Assembly (NCBI RefSeq): GCF_019578655.1
Contig: NC_063265.1
Location: 15,920,285 to 15,984,284 of the forward strand
Origin: Ricinus communis
Taxonomy: Eukaryota > Streptophyta > Magnoliopsida > Malpighiales > Euphorbiaceae
Direction of reading: 5' to 3'
Length of the DNA stretch: 64,000 nt
Positions 39,001 to 52,455 of the stretch are shown one piece after another. Made by a program: the position numbers and the translations under genes. The notes beneath the pieces are model-generated. The model made no database searches. It was given only the letters and a program-made list of their open reading frames with translations, and was not told the DNA's origin. Each line of letters begins with the position of its first letter. Within the stretch, counting starts at the first letter, position 1.

Positions 39001-41717
39001 TGCATAATATAGTTTAAAATTATACAATAAAAACTGAACCAAGAGATCAATATGAGTAATAAATTGATTAATAAATCTCCAATATCTTTTTTTTTTTAAA
39101 AAAGAAGATAAAAACTCCAATGGTAGTATAATTTTACTTAAGCCGAGTGAAAGTATTAAAGCCCATAATTTTTTATTAAAGAATAATAAATTATTATAAC
39201 AATATATTACTTTTTACATATTTTTAGAAAACAAACTACTAATACATTTATTAATTTATGATATTGCGGTATTTGCTTCCTTTAAAAAATATAATAAGAA
39301 AAAAACTTAATTATATTTATTTTTTTTAATTTTTAGGGACTCTAATTATTTATCGCCGTTCAAACTCTTTTTCCCAATTGTATTCTAACAGGAAAGGAAT
39401 TAATTTCTGTGTAGTTTAATTTTACTTGCTACATTATAAGTAAATGAATAAAATCAAATGAAAATGATGAAATTAAACAATTTATTAAATTGTCAAAAAT
39501 TGGTGTAACATCATAGCTAATTTACATAGTTTTCCCTCCCATTTCATTTATATTTCTTAATTCCTAAAAAGGAGGAGAATTTTAGGATATAGTTTTTGTC
39601 AGCATAATGATTTGCTGTGTCAGGCTCACCTCAGAATCCAATATTTGCAAATCCCTGTATTTTATACATATTTTGTCTGCCTAAATATCCACAACATCAC
39701 TGTCTTGTATTTTTCTCCCCTTCTCTCTCTCTCTCTTTTCTTTTCTTGAGAATCTTATTTTGGCAGTTATATTATATAATACCCAGCCAACTAAAAAATC
39801 TTAGAAGTTAGAATCTCATTTTAAAAGCCAATCATAATTGGCATATTTGTAAAATTTAATACTTTTAGTTTTAATTAGCAGATCATAAGAGTAATTTAGT
39901 TAGAGTTTTGTGTAGATTGACCCTTTCAGGTTGGCATCCAGCAAGTGTCTAATGGGCAAAACTTATATTTAGCATCTGGGTTTTGTTTAACTCTCTAGGC
40001 CACCTACTTAACATGCTTTTTGTGTCAACAAACTTTTACACCAATGAGGGAGTGTAGAGATTTATTATTTTTATAATAAAAATATTACTTAATTTTATTT
40101 ATTATATAATTCACTACTCATTGGATTTTAAAAAAAAAAAAAATTCATTTAAAATAAATGAGTTTATCTGTGAACTAAAAAAAGTTGAATAATTTAAAAC
40201 ACACCTTAAATGTTTTTAATTTGAATTATATATAAACAATTTTTTTGAGGATTATATGTAGATAAACAAGTCCATGAAAAACTTAGAACAAGTGTTGTTC
40301 CTTTCTTTACATTCATCCAGCTAAGTGAGACCATAAATGATGGCTTAATAATATTATTGAAGATTGTATTTGAATAGAAAAAGGAAAAAAAGAAGTCAAA
40401 AGAACTTGAATATGTACTTCCTTTAAGAAAAAATAAATATTAATCATATAACAGAAGATTTGACAAATTTGAAAAATAAGAATAAAATATGTTACTCAAC
40501 TGGGTTTAATAAATAAATATATAAAGGAAAAACATGGAATACACGTAATCTAGTAGGTGGCTGTTGCCGGCTATTTTCATTCTCATGTTTTTCACAATCA
40601 TCGTCTTCAATTTTGAAAAATAAAAACCACATCATTAAGCTTATTATAATTGTTTATTTTCTAATGGAAGTCTAAAATTACTCTCGAAAGCAACTGAATT
40701 CTTTTAGCTTTTGAAATATAAAAAATTTTGAAAATTATTAACAAGTGAAAAAGATTAAAATATTTTAAATCATTTACCGAATCAGGCCTAATTAATTCAA
40801 TGTAAATAGTAAAAACTCTTGGGTCAAAATTGTAAATTTTTTTGGATATGGCCCAAAAGATGATCAAATCAAGGCAATTAAATAAATAACTTCAGATAAA
40901 ACAAACAATTAGGGAAAGGAAAATCTAGTTAAATAAGCTCTTTAAAGACAATCTATTTAACTAGTAATTTTTATATTTTATAAAAATACCCACATTTGAT
41001 TAGATAAGAAAGAAATCCCATAACTTTTATTTAAATTATTATTATATTTTAAAAACTAACTCCCAATATTTTGTCTTTTCAAACATTTTTTTTTCTTTTA
41101 AGTCAAGACTAAAAATTGTAAGGTCAAGTTTCCTAGTAGTCTTACAACAATGTCAGGATCCTTCTGGTAGGGAACAATAAAAGACTTAGAATTCTTTTAA
41201 ATTTGGATCAAGTAAATTAAGCTGACTGGTCAAACTATAATTGCCACAATTGTAAGCTTCACAAGCACAAATATTACATCAGGAAATATACACAATGCTT
41301 GTTAAATTTATTTATCTTTTTCCTGTATACATTAATTAATTGAATGGGACTCAAATAATTAGCTTTTTGCAAAGCTCCACTACATGAAATTGCTTTCTCT
41401 GTTCTTGTTAAAAAATAAAATAAAAGAAAAAAAGAAAGAAAGAAAAAACATTTATATAATAGGCTTTGCCATTATCAGTTATCATAGTTACTCTTTGACA
41501 AGTGTTTCTCATAGTTGAAGGATCGAAAGGAAGAACTTGATACCTAACATAAGGGAACAACGAAACTTTGCATTATTTCAACAATATTATTACTTTATAT
41601 GATGTTTTTGACTTCCAAACCATAGTCACATATAATGGGAATCAATGATGAAGCCTGCATATGACTAGGGTTAGGTATTCTTCTACTAAATGTTATTTTA
41701 TTTTCTATTTTGCTACC

Positions 41718-41721
<4 letters not shown>

Positions 41722-41781
<60 letters not shown>
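41722..41781. repeat. (AT)n microsatellite
   Basis: About 60 bp of pure alternating AT, directly visible. Confidence 0.95.
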
Positions 41782-41785
<4 letters not shown>

Positions 41786-44700
41786 AATGTTATTTCTTAA
41801 TAAAATATATGAAATATAACCATGTATAATTTACTTTATAGTGATATTGTCTCCGGATCATGGAGTCTTGAATTCCGACTCTACTTCGAATTGATTATTA
41901 AATAATATTAGCTCAGGTAATACAATAATTAGCAATAAAATAATAAAAGTTCATAGACGAGTAAATCAAACCTAGCAATCCTTATAGAAAATAGAGAAGA
42001 AAGCCGAAGCTGCACAAGGCAATGACCACTAATATTATGGCGGGTGAGAAGATTGTCAATGTCGAACGAATCATGAAATGTGACTTTAATGTCTTTTAGA
42101 CCCAGATTTCAACAGCGCTAATGTATTTGGATTTTTGACATTGCTAGTCCCTTAGTAATCTTGCAACTATTAGATCACTGTTTACTTTAAGCCTCGTGAA
42201 TTAAACCTTCGGAAAAATTACGCAAAATAATCCCCTAAAATTAGGGATCCTAAGTGAGTCATATATGGTCAATAATTATTAATAAAATCTCAATTTGGAA
42301 TATTTCATAGCAATAAGGTCATATAAACAACTCTAATGCAATATCCATCTTAAATTGTACTCATATGTATGAGATTTATGCATCAATAATTATATTATTA
42401 TTTAATTATTTGATTCAGGGGTCCTTTTATTATTTCATACTCACATAAAGCAGATATGTATGATTTTGACACTTTAAAGTTGAATCGAGAATGTAGCCCA
42501 CAATGCATTTCTATTTGAAATAAATCTTTGTACAATTATTTTTAGACCCACCTATCAAACAGAAAAATAAAAAATCATAGACCGCTAAACAAACAAAAAT
42601 GAGAGAAAGCAAACTTGGGTAGCATAATCCAATTTGGATATTAGCCAGTAAAATCCATCACCAATAATAAAAGTGCGTTTTGTTTTGTTTTATTTGTATT
42701 TTCTCCTACAGCAATCTTCAACTCCTCAAAGAAGGATTGACTCAGCTAATATTTTACGACAGCATACTTATTTATTTTATAAATTTGGTCACTGAATCAG
42801 ATATCTAATTTTCATATTAAGACACTATAATTTTTATTTTTGCTAATTCACTGTAATTTTTATTCATATAAATTATTTATTTAAAGATTTTGTTAAGCTT
42901 CACTATTTAGTGATTCCAATTTAAAAAAAAAAGATCGAAAAAGCATTGGATTAGATGTAAAATGATTTTAATAATTAAAATGTGAAGAATTTTATTGGAA
43001 AAATAAAAAGATTGCTTAAATTTTAGAGTAACGTTACGTTTCTTTTTCTTTTTTATATATGGCTAAGGGTATAAGATTCTTAGGAATCTATCTTAAATCC
43101 CAATATTATCAATTCACCCAATTTCTCATTGTCTGTTATATTTTTCAAATAAAAAAGTTCCTGATGCTAATTTTGTTTAGTCTAATGATTGGTGCATATC
43201 TCAAACTTAGTAAAATTGGAGTTTTTGCTTCATTATATAGTTTAAGAAAAAAAAGGTTTTATGCAGTGGAGCAAGAATGGGGTAACAAACTAACAATCAA
43301 ATGGAATGTATAATATAATGGCCCAAAACCAAGTAAGAGACATAATTTGGGCTTAATACAAGGCCAGAACTGAACTTGGTTGTGTAGAAATTCATCATTT
43401 CCATATAGATATGGCAGATCTATGATCCAACCCATAATGGAATATCTATGGGCCAGTTGGAGAAAATCCACTCCACAAAAATTGCAATCTCCCTATGCTT
43501 GTTAGTGACTATTGGGCTCCCGTTTGGGTTTACAGATTCTCTAATATTAACTCTTCCGTTTCACAATTTGCTTGGGGATTTTTCCCATAATTAATAGAAA
43601 AACGAGATCTCTATCGTTTTGGTGTATAATGAGAATATACATCAAATTTATGCACAATTTTTTTATTTGCTTGAACTAACATATAATATTAATTATTACT
43701 TTGAGTTATATAATTATATATTATAAATTTAACTAATATAGTAAAATAATTCAAATAAATATATACAATAATAATAATAATAATGATAAGGTATTTGACC
43801 TGTATACATTGTCCATACTTCAATTAGGTGATAATGTTCTATGGCATTCAGATTCATCCCGTTGCTCTATTTTTATTAATTTCTCTATTTTATGTTTTAG
43901 TTATCAATATTCTTAAGTTGATAAATTCTGTTTGATCTCTGCAAGATGAAATAATTTATTTTAAATATGACTCTTCTGAAACTAAAATTCAAATCAATAC
44001 AATTTATACATCTAAAAAAATTATCTTCAAACCCTAATGTTATTATTATTTTACTATTGATATTATTTTCTTCATTATGGTTGTTAATTTGACTTTAGAT
44101 TATTTATGCATTAATCTAGCTGACTTACTAGTTCTTACATAATCTTAATAGACTTTGAGAATTATCGTCTTACTGATTAGAACCATCAATAACGAATAAT
44201 CACTGTGTGATAAAAAAAAATTGCATTCATATATAATACTAATATTCAATCGTACAGTAAAATAAATTGAAAAGAAAACTTAAAAATTGTTTAGGTTTCT
44301 AAATAGACTAATAAAACTTGTCAATAGATGCTGAGATAGCAAAGTGATAAAGGCAAATAAAGAGAAGTGTAAATTGCCGTCAAATTGAAAAACCAAATGC
44401 AAGGGAATTTGTGTTTGCAAGTGAAAATTCAATAGAAAAGGTAAAAAAGATATGGCCAATAACTGCAAACAAACTAAGAGTTGAAGTTTATCATTTACAG
44501 TAGTTTTCTTCTTTTTACTGACATGTTGGGCTGCGGCTTTCGTATTCTCCACCTCACTGTATTTCTTTAGATCACCACCAAACATAAATTTTACTTTATT
44601 CAATTATTATTTATTTTATGTAATTAAAATTATTTTTATAATTTTGTAAAAATATTATATAGTAAAAAACCGAATTTAAATAAAATATTTTTCTAAGGGC

Positions 44701-44838
44701 CCAAGTCTTATTCCTATCTATTTTCTTTTAAAAATAAAAAAGAAATTAGAGATTTCAAAATGCGACATACGTACGAGCACATGAAGTGGGAAAGTCTCAA
44801 TCTCTTCCAATAATGAATGAAGTCTCGAGAAAATAAGT

Positions 44839-45226
44839 CACGTGGACGCACGTGAGATCATAGTAAGAGCCTCGCGTGCCGGCGTGCCTTACTTTATCAA
44901 ACAAAATATTAGAGATATAATTTCAAAACTCATAAAAAAGAAGAAAAAAAAAAAAACAAAGAAAACAAAAACAAAAAGGTAATAGAGGCTTTTGGGGGGG
45001 ACCCACGTGAGCAGCTGTCTCTTCTGACTCTATACTGCAACATTTCTGACAAAAGACATTATTTACTAAAAGATTTAATTAGAAAAAAAGTATTTTCCTG
45101 ACAAATCTGTGTCAGTGACGTATTGCTTCTCTATTAGCCATGTGAAAGATCCCTAGCCCTATTTTATTTAATTAGTTAATAATAATATTTATTAAACTTT
45201 CAATAGAGACATTTTAGATGACGTGG
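44839..45226. promoter_or_regulatory. ACGT-motif-rich noncoding island
   Basis: Five ACGT-core elements fall in 390 bp: CACGTGG at 44839, CACGTG at 44849, CACGTG at 45004, TGACGTA near 45116 and TGACGTGG at 45219. The block also contains GC-richer patches (CTCGCGTGCCGGCGTGCC, a G8 run before ACCCACGTGAG) unlike its AT-rich surroundings. No gene start follows closely. It may be a distal regulatory region 10 kb upstream of GRF or the promoter of an unrecognised transcript. Binding by bZIP/bHLH proteins is family knowledge, not shown here. Confidence 0.35.
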
Positions 45227-46789
45227 ATGCTGTTTGGGGGTCCCTGTTTCTGGATCCGTACAATATATGTTGATCCAAGATTGTTTTGGGGGCCTTAATT
45301 ATCTTGTTATATTATATTCTTCTGGTTTTTTAACTTAATTTTAAATGGTAAAACTAATACGAGATTAGTAGCTAAATGTAGAGGTGAACGGATTTATTCT
45401 GTATTAATTAATTTCTCTAAAATTGAAGGTGCTAAAATCGTATTAAGTAATAATTTGAACCGTAGATACATATTTTTTAATTTAATATAAATTTCAAAGA
45501 AATCATAGAAAATGTTCTGCTTTAGAAGAAAGCATTCACGCCAGTAGGAATAGATGAAATTGAAGCCAGAATAGTTTTGAGTATGAAATTTGATTTTAAA
45601 ATTAAGAGGAAATATGTAGACATCCAATAAAATTAAATATAAAATAAAAATTAAATAAAACTATTAATTCTTTTTGTTTTTTTTTTTCAATTTGTAACAC
45701 TAATAATTGAATGTTTAAACAAAAAAATTATATATTACATCATTAAAATATTTGTTAGTACCGAAATAAAGGTCCATAAACTTTTTATAGCATTAAATTA
45801 TAAGTCTGAAAACATAGCAAATTTTTTTTATATGGCCTGATTAGTACGATTATAAATAACAAATAATTATTTATCAGTTTATTTTAGTTTTAAATTCTTT
45901 TTATTATAATTTTAATTTTTTTATCATAATTTTCAAATTTAGAGGCACCGGTGATAGCAACTCTGGCTGGACATGACTATATGGACTCTCTTCTATACTG
46001 TGGAATATTCGTAAAGTCATAGCTAATTTGGACCGAGCCCAAGCTCGTCATTGCAACACGGACCTCAAGGTTAGAGGGAAGACCCAATCAAAATGTATTC
46101 CTGAATATTTTTTTAGAAAAATTATGCTCAAGAAACCATCCTCTAGAATTTAAATCCAAAACCTAAGCCACTTGATGGAAGTTACACTCACCAAGCTACC
46201 ACTCTTCTTATGAATCTTAATCAACAAGCTCATGACTTTTACTTTTCATTCTCATGTAGAAATACATCAGACTTAGTCATTCATTATTAGAAATAAATGC
46301 TTGTACCTCTATCGCGTATCAGCTGACTATCATTTTCTTTTAGTATTTCAAATATATTAGAAAAAATTATTTAATAAATTTTATTATGAAAAAATTAGTT
46401 AAATTAGACTAAATTACTCTTTATAAATATTGTAAATTTTATTATATTTATACCAACACAAGAATAAAATAAGAAAAAAAAATGATGTTGTATTACATAT
46501 ATAAAATTGATAAATAATTAAAAAAATTAATTTAAAAAAGAGATATTTAGTATGAAATATAAAGAATATATGAAAAGTGGCACTATTTATATTCCATTTT
46601 TATATTTGAAATTGTATTTAAAAGAAAAAAAGATGGTTGAGAAACTTGTTATTTTTTTAAGAAAAAGAAGGAGTTTGTATTAAAAAAGATCAACCACATT
46701 AGAAAAGGAGACTTATTAAAAACTTTTCAAGAAAATTATATGAATTTTTAAAAAAAAAATACATCCAAAATTAAAGTGACAAACAAGCA

Positions 46790-47030
46790 ATACAACCACG
46801 ACATTATTAGCAGTAATTAGAAGTTTATTATTCTCTAGTCTTGTAAAGGACACGTGTTCTGTTTGTACAGGCTGCACTAATGAAATTAGTTATGAGCTTC
46901 ATGTATTTAGTGTGTGTAAAATTCTGTTGTAAGTCAATAATTCAATCAATACAGTTACATTCTTCAAAACTCTCCTTTCAGCTCTCCTCTCTCCTTTGTT
47001 CTTCTTCTTTTTCTTAGTAAATCTTATTAG
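46790..47030 (+). mobile_element. Possible copia-type LTR remnant
   Basis: The segment has a layout common to small copia LTRs: AT-rich start, GGACACGTG-containing middle, TGTGTGTAAAATTC, then CAATAATTCAATCAATACAG and a pyrimidine-rich CTCTCCTTTG..TTCTTCTTTTTC end. No internal domain, primer-binding site or second LTR is seen nearby, so at most it is a solo or truncated LTR. The call rests on general resemblance only. Confidence 0.3.
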
Positions 47031-47239
47031 ACATATCTACCAATAGAAGGTGCCGGAAAGAATAAAAAGTCACTCCTTACAACTTTACTTTCGAATAGAA
47101 AAACTTACATATATTAAATTTAATTTTATGAAGAATTCAATTATTTTACTTTTTGAGCAATTACAATAATATATTTTAATTATCAATCTAAAATTGCTTA
47201 ATTGTAAAAATAAATTAAATTAAGTAAAACGAGTAATTC

Positions 47240-47505
47240 GACACTTATGAAAAGTAAATCCAACTAAAGGGACCAATTTTTAGGCAAAGTAAGATTGTAA
47301 ATGAACCAAATATCTCGCAAGCTATTCGGAGCTCAGATCGATAAAAAGCTCGTTCGAGGTTGTTCCTTAATTTACTCGAGCCGAGTTCGAGCTTGACAGA
47401 GTTTGGTTCATTTGCTCGCGAACACGTTCGTAATCTTGCTCGTTTGTAAAGTTCGTGAATATGCTTGTTTATAAGTTCGACAAGCAAGCTCGACCTTGAA
47501 TTCAA
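47240..47505. repeat. TTCG/CTCG-rich dispersed plant repeat
   Basis: The block is packed with imperfectly repeated CTCG, GTTCG and GAGCT motifs (AAAGCTCGTTCGAGG, CTCGAGCCGAGTTCGAGCTTG, GCTCGCGAACACGTTCG, AGTTCGACAAGCAAGCTCGA), read on either strand. Elements of this composition are dispersed through many plant genomes and are usually parts of nonautonomous transposons. The 86-codon minus-strand frame across it is incidental. Confidence 0.5.
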
Positions 47506-47507
47506 AC

Positions 47508-47532
47508 TAATAATAATAATAATAATAATAAT
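47508..47532. repeat. (TAA)n trinucleotide repeat
   Basis: Eight TAA units directly flanking the CTCG-rich repeat. Confidence 0.85.
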
Positions 47533-49995
47533 ACAACTACAACATTTAAATATTGCTATTATTATTAGTAGTAAGAATTACCATAAAAAATAATAAATAT
47601 ACATATTCTATAATAATTTAATAAAATGAATATTTTTCAAATTAGATAAAATAAAGTTGACTCATTAATATAATTTTTATTTTATTTATAAAATTATTGT
47701 GTATTATAAAATTTAATTACATTTTATGACAATAAAAATATTCTAAATGCATCCTCTAATTTACTAATTTAATAACAAAATTATTTATTATTAAAACCTT
47801 AATTTATATATAATAGGTCATGACTAACGAGGTACTAGCGTAGAAAAGAAAAAATTAAACATTATGTCTAAATAAATATAGTAAATGGTATTTGCTATTA
47901 TTGCAAAACTTTATATATCTTAACCTTAGCACAAAGTTTTTTATTTATTTATTTATTTTTAATCTCACGCTTTTCACTTCTTAGATATATCATATTTGTC
48001 TAACTCGAATCTTGGAATCAATAGAATGGAGTGTTGGTGTTGGATTATACAGTTTTTTTGAGAAAATATTAATTTAATTAAAATTTTAGATTGAATTTAT
48101 ATTTATATTTATAAATGATAATCAAATTAAAAATTAAACTAAAATAAATTAAAACTGTAATTTATATAAGTTAATATATTATTATAAAAATATTTAAACT
48201 ACTTTATTATATCACATTTCGACTATTTTATATTTTTAAGATTTATTTTAAATTTTATAAATATTACTCATTAAAAAATGAATACCACTAGAAAATAAAA
48301 TAGTGGGGCTGATTTATATATATATATTTTTTAAGTTAATAGAGACTTTTGATATGTTTAGTATACTCTTATTGCAACTTTTATGCACGGAAGGTTTTTA
48401 TTTTTACTATTGATATTATTTTAGCAAGAAGTTTTTTTTGCATGTTTTGCTATATTTCTAGAAGTTGATTTTGATTATTTTTATTGAAAAATTTAAATTG
48501 GGATGGGAGCAAAAATAAACAATATTATTGCATTAGGATAGGTTGAGCTTTTGAAACTGTTGTCAAATTTATGGCTAGAGAAGAGATAATCTAGTAAACT
48601 GAAGCATTTTAGTAAAAAAAAAATAAAAAGAAAAAAGAAGTGATTCCTATAGTAGCAAGACAGTGGCATGGTTGGTTATCAATTCTAAAGGATCATAAAT
48701 TATTCATCGCATTAACCAACGGAAAACCAATTACGGGAATGTTTATTAGTGTAAATAAAAGGGCTCGGAAAAAAGAAAACGAACAAAAAAATAAAAGAAA
48801 AAGTATTTCCAGATAAGATGACAAAAATAATTTACCGTTTCTCTATCTATTATCGAATGGAGATTTGAAAAAGAAGAATAAAATCCACAATGGCCCCATC
48901 TGGAGATAGTTTTCACTTTTGACTGTGGATGACAAAAATAAGAGAAGTAAAATAATTTTTTATATTTAGAAAAGAGAATATACGAAATCAAAATTTATTA
49001 TTAATTCATTTTACTTTTTAAAATTTTAGAAAGTTAAAATATATATTTTCTATTTTTTAAATAAAAATTTAAAATTATTTTTATCATAGATAATATATCC
49101 AATGCATAAAATTTTAGATAGATAATTAAAAAAAATCTCTATTACTAATTCTTTGTGTATTTTGGTGTTCCTAACTGTCAACTCACTTTTGTTCAATCGC
49201 CTGTTAGCATATCCACTTTTGTCTATTTGATGTTGTAAAATTGCTTTTGTCTATGACTATTTTTAAGATTAGAAATTTATTATATAATTAAAATTAATTA
49301 TTATTAAATATATATTAAAAATATAATTTAATATATTATTTTTAAAATTAGAATTATTATCTAATTATAAAATTATTTTATTAGTTAATATAATACTAAA
49401 ATTATATCACTTTTTAAGATATAATTAATATTATTTTATAATTAAAAATTATTTATTAATTAATAGTCAGTATTTAATTGAAAATATAATTTATAAATTA
49501 ATATAAAAGTTATAAATTACACACAAACTCAAATTTTATATGTAAAAAGTAAGTATAAATATCAAAATAAAAAATTTATGTGTCAAAAATTAAAAATATA
49601 TATGCCAAAATAATTTTAGGTATCATTAATATGTATTAGTTGTTTACATATGCGTTATATGCTGTTATTTTTATTTAGATTATAAAATTAAATTGATAAA
49701 TATAATTTAATAAAATTTATATTATTAATATTAATTTAAAAAATAATAGTAAATTAATTTTTTCTAATATTTTATTACTATAATATAAACCAATATATCA
49801 ATATATGATATTATTATTTTTAGAATTACAAATTTATTATATTATTAAATATAATATTAAAAATATAATTTAAAATAATTAATAAATTAATAGAAAATAG
49901 ACTTAAATTTTATGTGCTAAAAGTAAATAAACATATCATGAAAATTTTATATATCAAGAATTAAATATACATATAAAAAAGTTTAGATTTTAAAA

Positions 49996-50002
<7 letters not shown>

Positions 50003-50029
<27 letters not shown>
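50003..50029. repeat. (AT)n microsatellite
   Basis: Alternating AT tract of 27 bp, directly visible. Confidence 0.9.
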
Positions 50030-50031
<2 letters not shown>

Positions 50032-51077
50032 TTTATTTAAATTAAAAAATTTAAATAAGAGTTTTTATGAAGTTGATATTTAGTAATTAAAAGAATTGCT
50101 TAAATATTTAAATGCTAAAAAAATATATCACGTATTTCGGTTTTTTATTTCTTAAAATTTTAATTGTGTATATAAAAATAATAAATGAAAAATTTATTAT
50201 TTTAATAAATTTATATAATATTTTTTGAGGTAATAAATATGAATTGATGGTTAAAAAGTATAGAAATGTGTAGTCACATCACCCGGAAAACAGTGATAAA
50301 ACTAATAGTCACATGAAAATATTAATTAAACAAAAGCAATAGAAATGCAGCAGTTGTTGGTCACTGCTAATTCCTTTTTCTGACATTTTTCAGATAAATT
50401 TTTCTTGATTGCTCTTTCTTTCCCCTTCTTTTAATTCCTTCTCTACCCTCTCCAATATAAAATTCTAATGTAAAACTTTAAAAAGAAAGTCAGCTATACA
50501 TTTTCTCTAGTTCTTGGTACTATTTATCTTTTTCCACTCATACTCATAATAATATTCACTCCATTTTTTATAACTCAAATTATGTATTTAAATGACTCCT
50601 AATAATTAATTCATTTTGATTGTAATGTAATAATATCACAAATTGTTCCATGATTTAAAATCCAAATAAATTATTTTCACTTAAACTTAGTAAATTTTAT
50701 CCATATTTGGACTGGATATATTATGTTTTTGTGACATAAATCTTAAATGGAATAAAATTTTAAAAAATAAAAAAGAATTTTGTGTTTTGATGCTTATTTT
50801 ATAGAATATAACTTCTTTTTTTTTTTTTTTATCTATTAGGAGCTTACTAGATTACATAATAAGAATAATCATTAAATTATAAATTATATAGTAGAGATAG
50901 CTATTTCTTTATACTGACTTTATAAAATAAAATTGACCTAATTCTACTTTCCAAGAGCAATATTATGAATGGAACTAAATTTTAAGTATAATAAAAGCTT
51001 CATTTATTACAAGAGCCTCACTTTTAGCATTGCACTCATCCAACTAATATGCCTAAAAATAAGAATAGACTCAGTCT

Positions 51078-51418
51078 TTGTTTGTTTCGTGAAAAATAAT
51101 TTATTTTTGAAAAATATTTTGTGAAAAATATATATTTTTAAAAATAATTTAATTATTAATATTTAATTATAATGCTGAAAATTATTAGAAAAATTAAAAA
51201 TGAAGATAAAGATAGAAAAAAAGAGTAGTAAGTGTTTTAAGAGGAGTGAAGGAGAATATTTTCCTATTTCTAAAAAGACAATTCATTTTTCTCTAAAAAC
51301 ATAAATAAGAATTTATGTTGACTGAAAAATATTTTTCTTTGACGTATCTTTTTAAGTATTTGAATAAAAGAAATTTAAAAAATATTTTTCTGATAAATAT
51401 TTCATGAAATAAATATAC
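51078..51418. mobile_element. MITE-like element with long inverted ends
   Basis: The left end, from about 51078 (TTTGTTTGTTTCGTGAAAAA..GAAAAATATTTTGTG), is complementary with mismatches to the right end at about 51380-51418 (AAAAATATTTTTCTGATAAA..TTTCATGAAATAAATA). The interior is AT-rich and non-coding, and the element is roughly 340 bp. Short non-coding units with such GAAAAATATTTT-type ends are abundant in plants and usually assigned to hAT-like MITEs. Target duplications could not be recognised in the AT-rich flanks. Confidence 0.45.
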
Positions 51419-52372
51419 TTTAAAATCAACATAATTAAATTTTTCCAGTAAAAAAGTTATTTCCTTTGAATGTGGTAATTTCTTTCATTTACTTTCTCCA
51501 TTCCACTTTGATTGATTTTTTTTATATATATTTTTAAAATTTATTAGTAGCTAATTACTAAAAATACTTTTTAGTAATTTTACATAAATATTGTTGTTTA
51601 TGATTAAACTAAATTTGCGAATTTTATCAATATTTTTTGAAATTTAAATGTAAAAAGCTTATTTAGATATTTAAATTTTAATAATAAAAAATTATCTTAA
51701 TTCTAATTAAAAAATTTAAAATATTCTAAAAAATGACAAAAATAATGACACGATAAAGAATTAATTTCCTTTTAGTTTGACGTAATTGAAAGTGATTAAA
51801 ATGAGATGGAAATACAAAAATAAACATTTATTCTCTTATATTACCTAAAATTGGAATAAAATTAATAAATTATTAAAAATATAAATTAAGAATGATTCTT
51901 TTACTTTAAATATTTTATATTAAAACGCCAATTCTTTTCAAATAATTTTTTGTCATTGTGCTTTTTTTTTTTTCCATAACATACACATATTTTAATTTTT
52001 CAAAATGTAAAACAAAGTGTAGGATAAAGAAAAGAAAAAACTTTTAAAAAAGTCTAAATATATATTTATATTTTAAATCTTAGTCATTTAATGAGGTTTA
52101 AAATCATATTAGCATACTTTCTCAAAAAAAGAATAATTTAATTTAATAAATATCTAAATATATTTATTTTTAATATTTTATCACTTTTTAACATGAATTT
52201 TCATTCAATATTTTTACATGTATCATATAAAAATATAAAAATATTATTAAAAAATAAAATTTAGATATATATTGTGTTAGATTGAGAATTAAAATTATTT
52301 AAATATTTAAATATAATTAAAATATTTATTAGATTATAATTATTAATTAAAATAAATAAATAATTAAATAAG

Positions 52373-52374
<2 letters not shown>

Positions 52375-52441
<67 letters not shown>

Positions 52442-52455
52442 TGCGCGCGCGTGTA
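52375..52455. repeat. (AT)n followed by an alternating CG/TG tract
   Basis: About 64 bp of alternating AT (52375-52438) is followed by TGCGCGCGCGTGTA (52442-52455), so an almost continuous purine/pyrimidine alternation of about 80 bp changes from AT to GC. The second part is of Z-DNA-forming type. GCATGC and ATGCAT palindromes follow at about 52480-52496. Confidence 0.9.

Noticed and set aside
43059..43313. 84-codon plus-strand hydrophobic frame starting at a genuine ATG
   Set aside because: Composition follows the AT-rich background, with no splice partners and no recognised family. It is more likely chance than gene.
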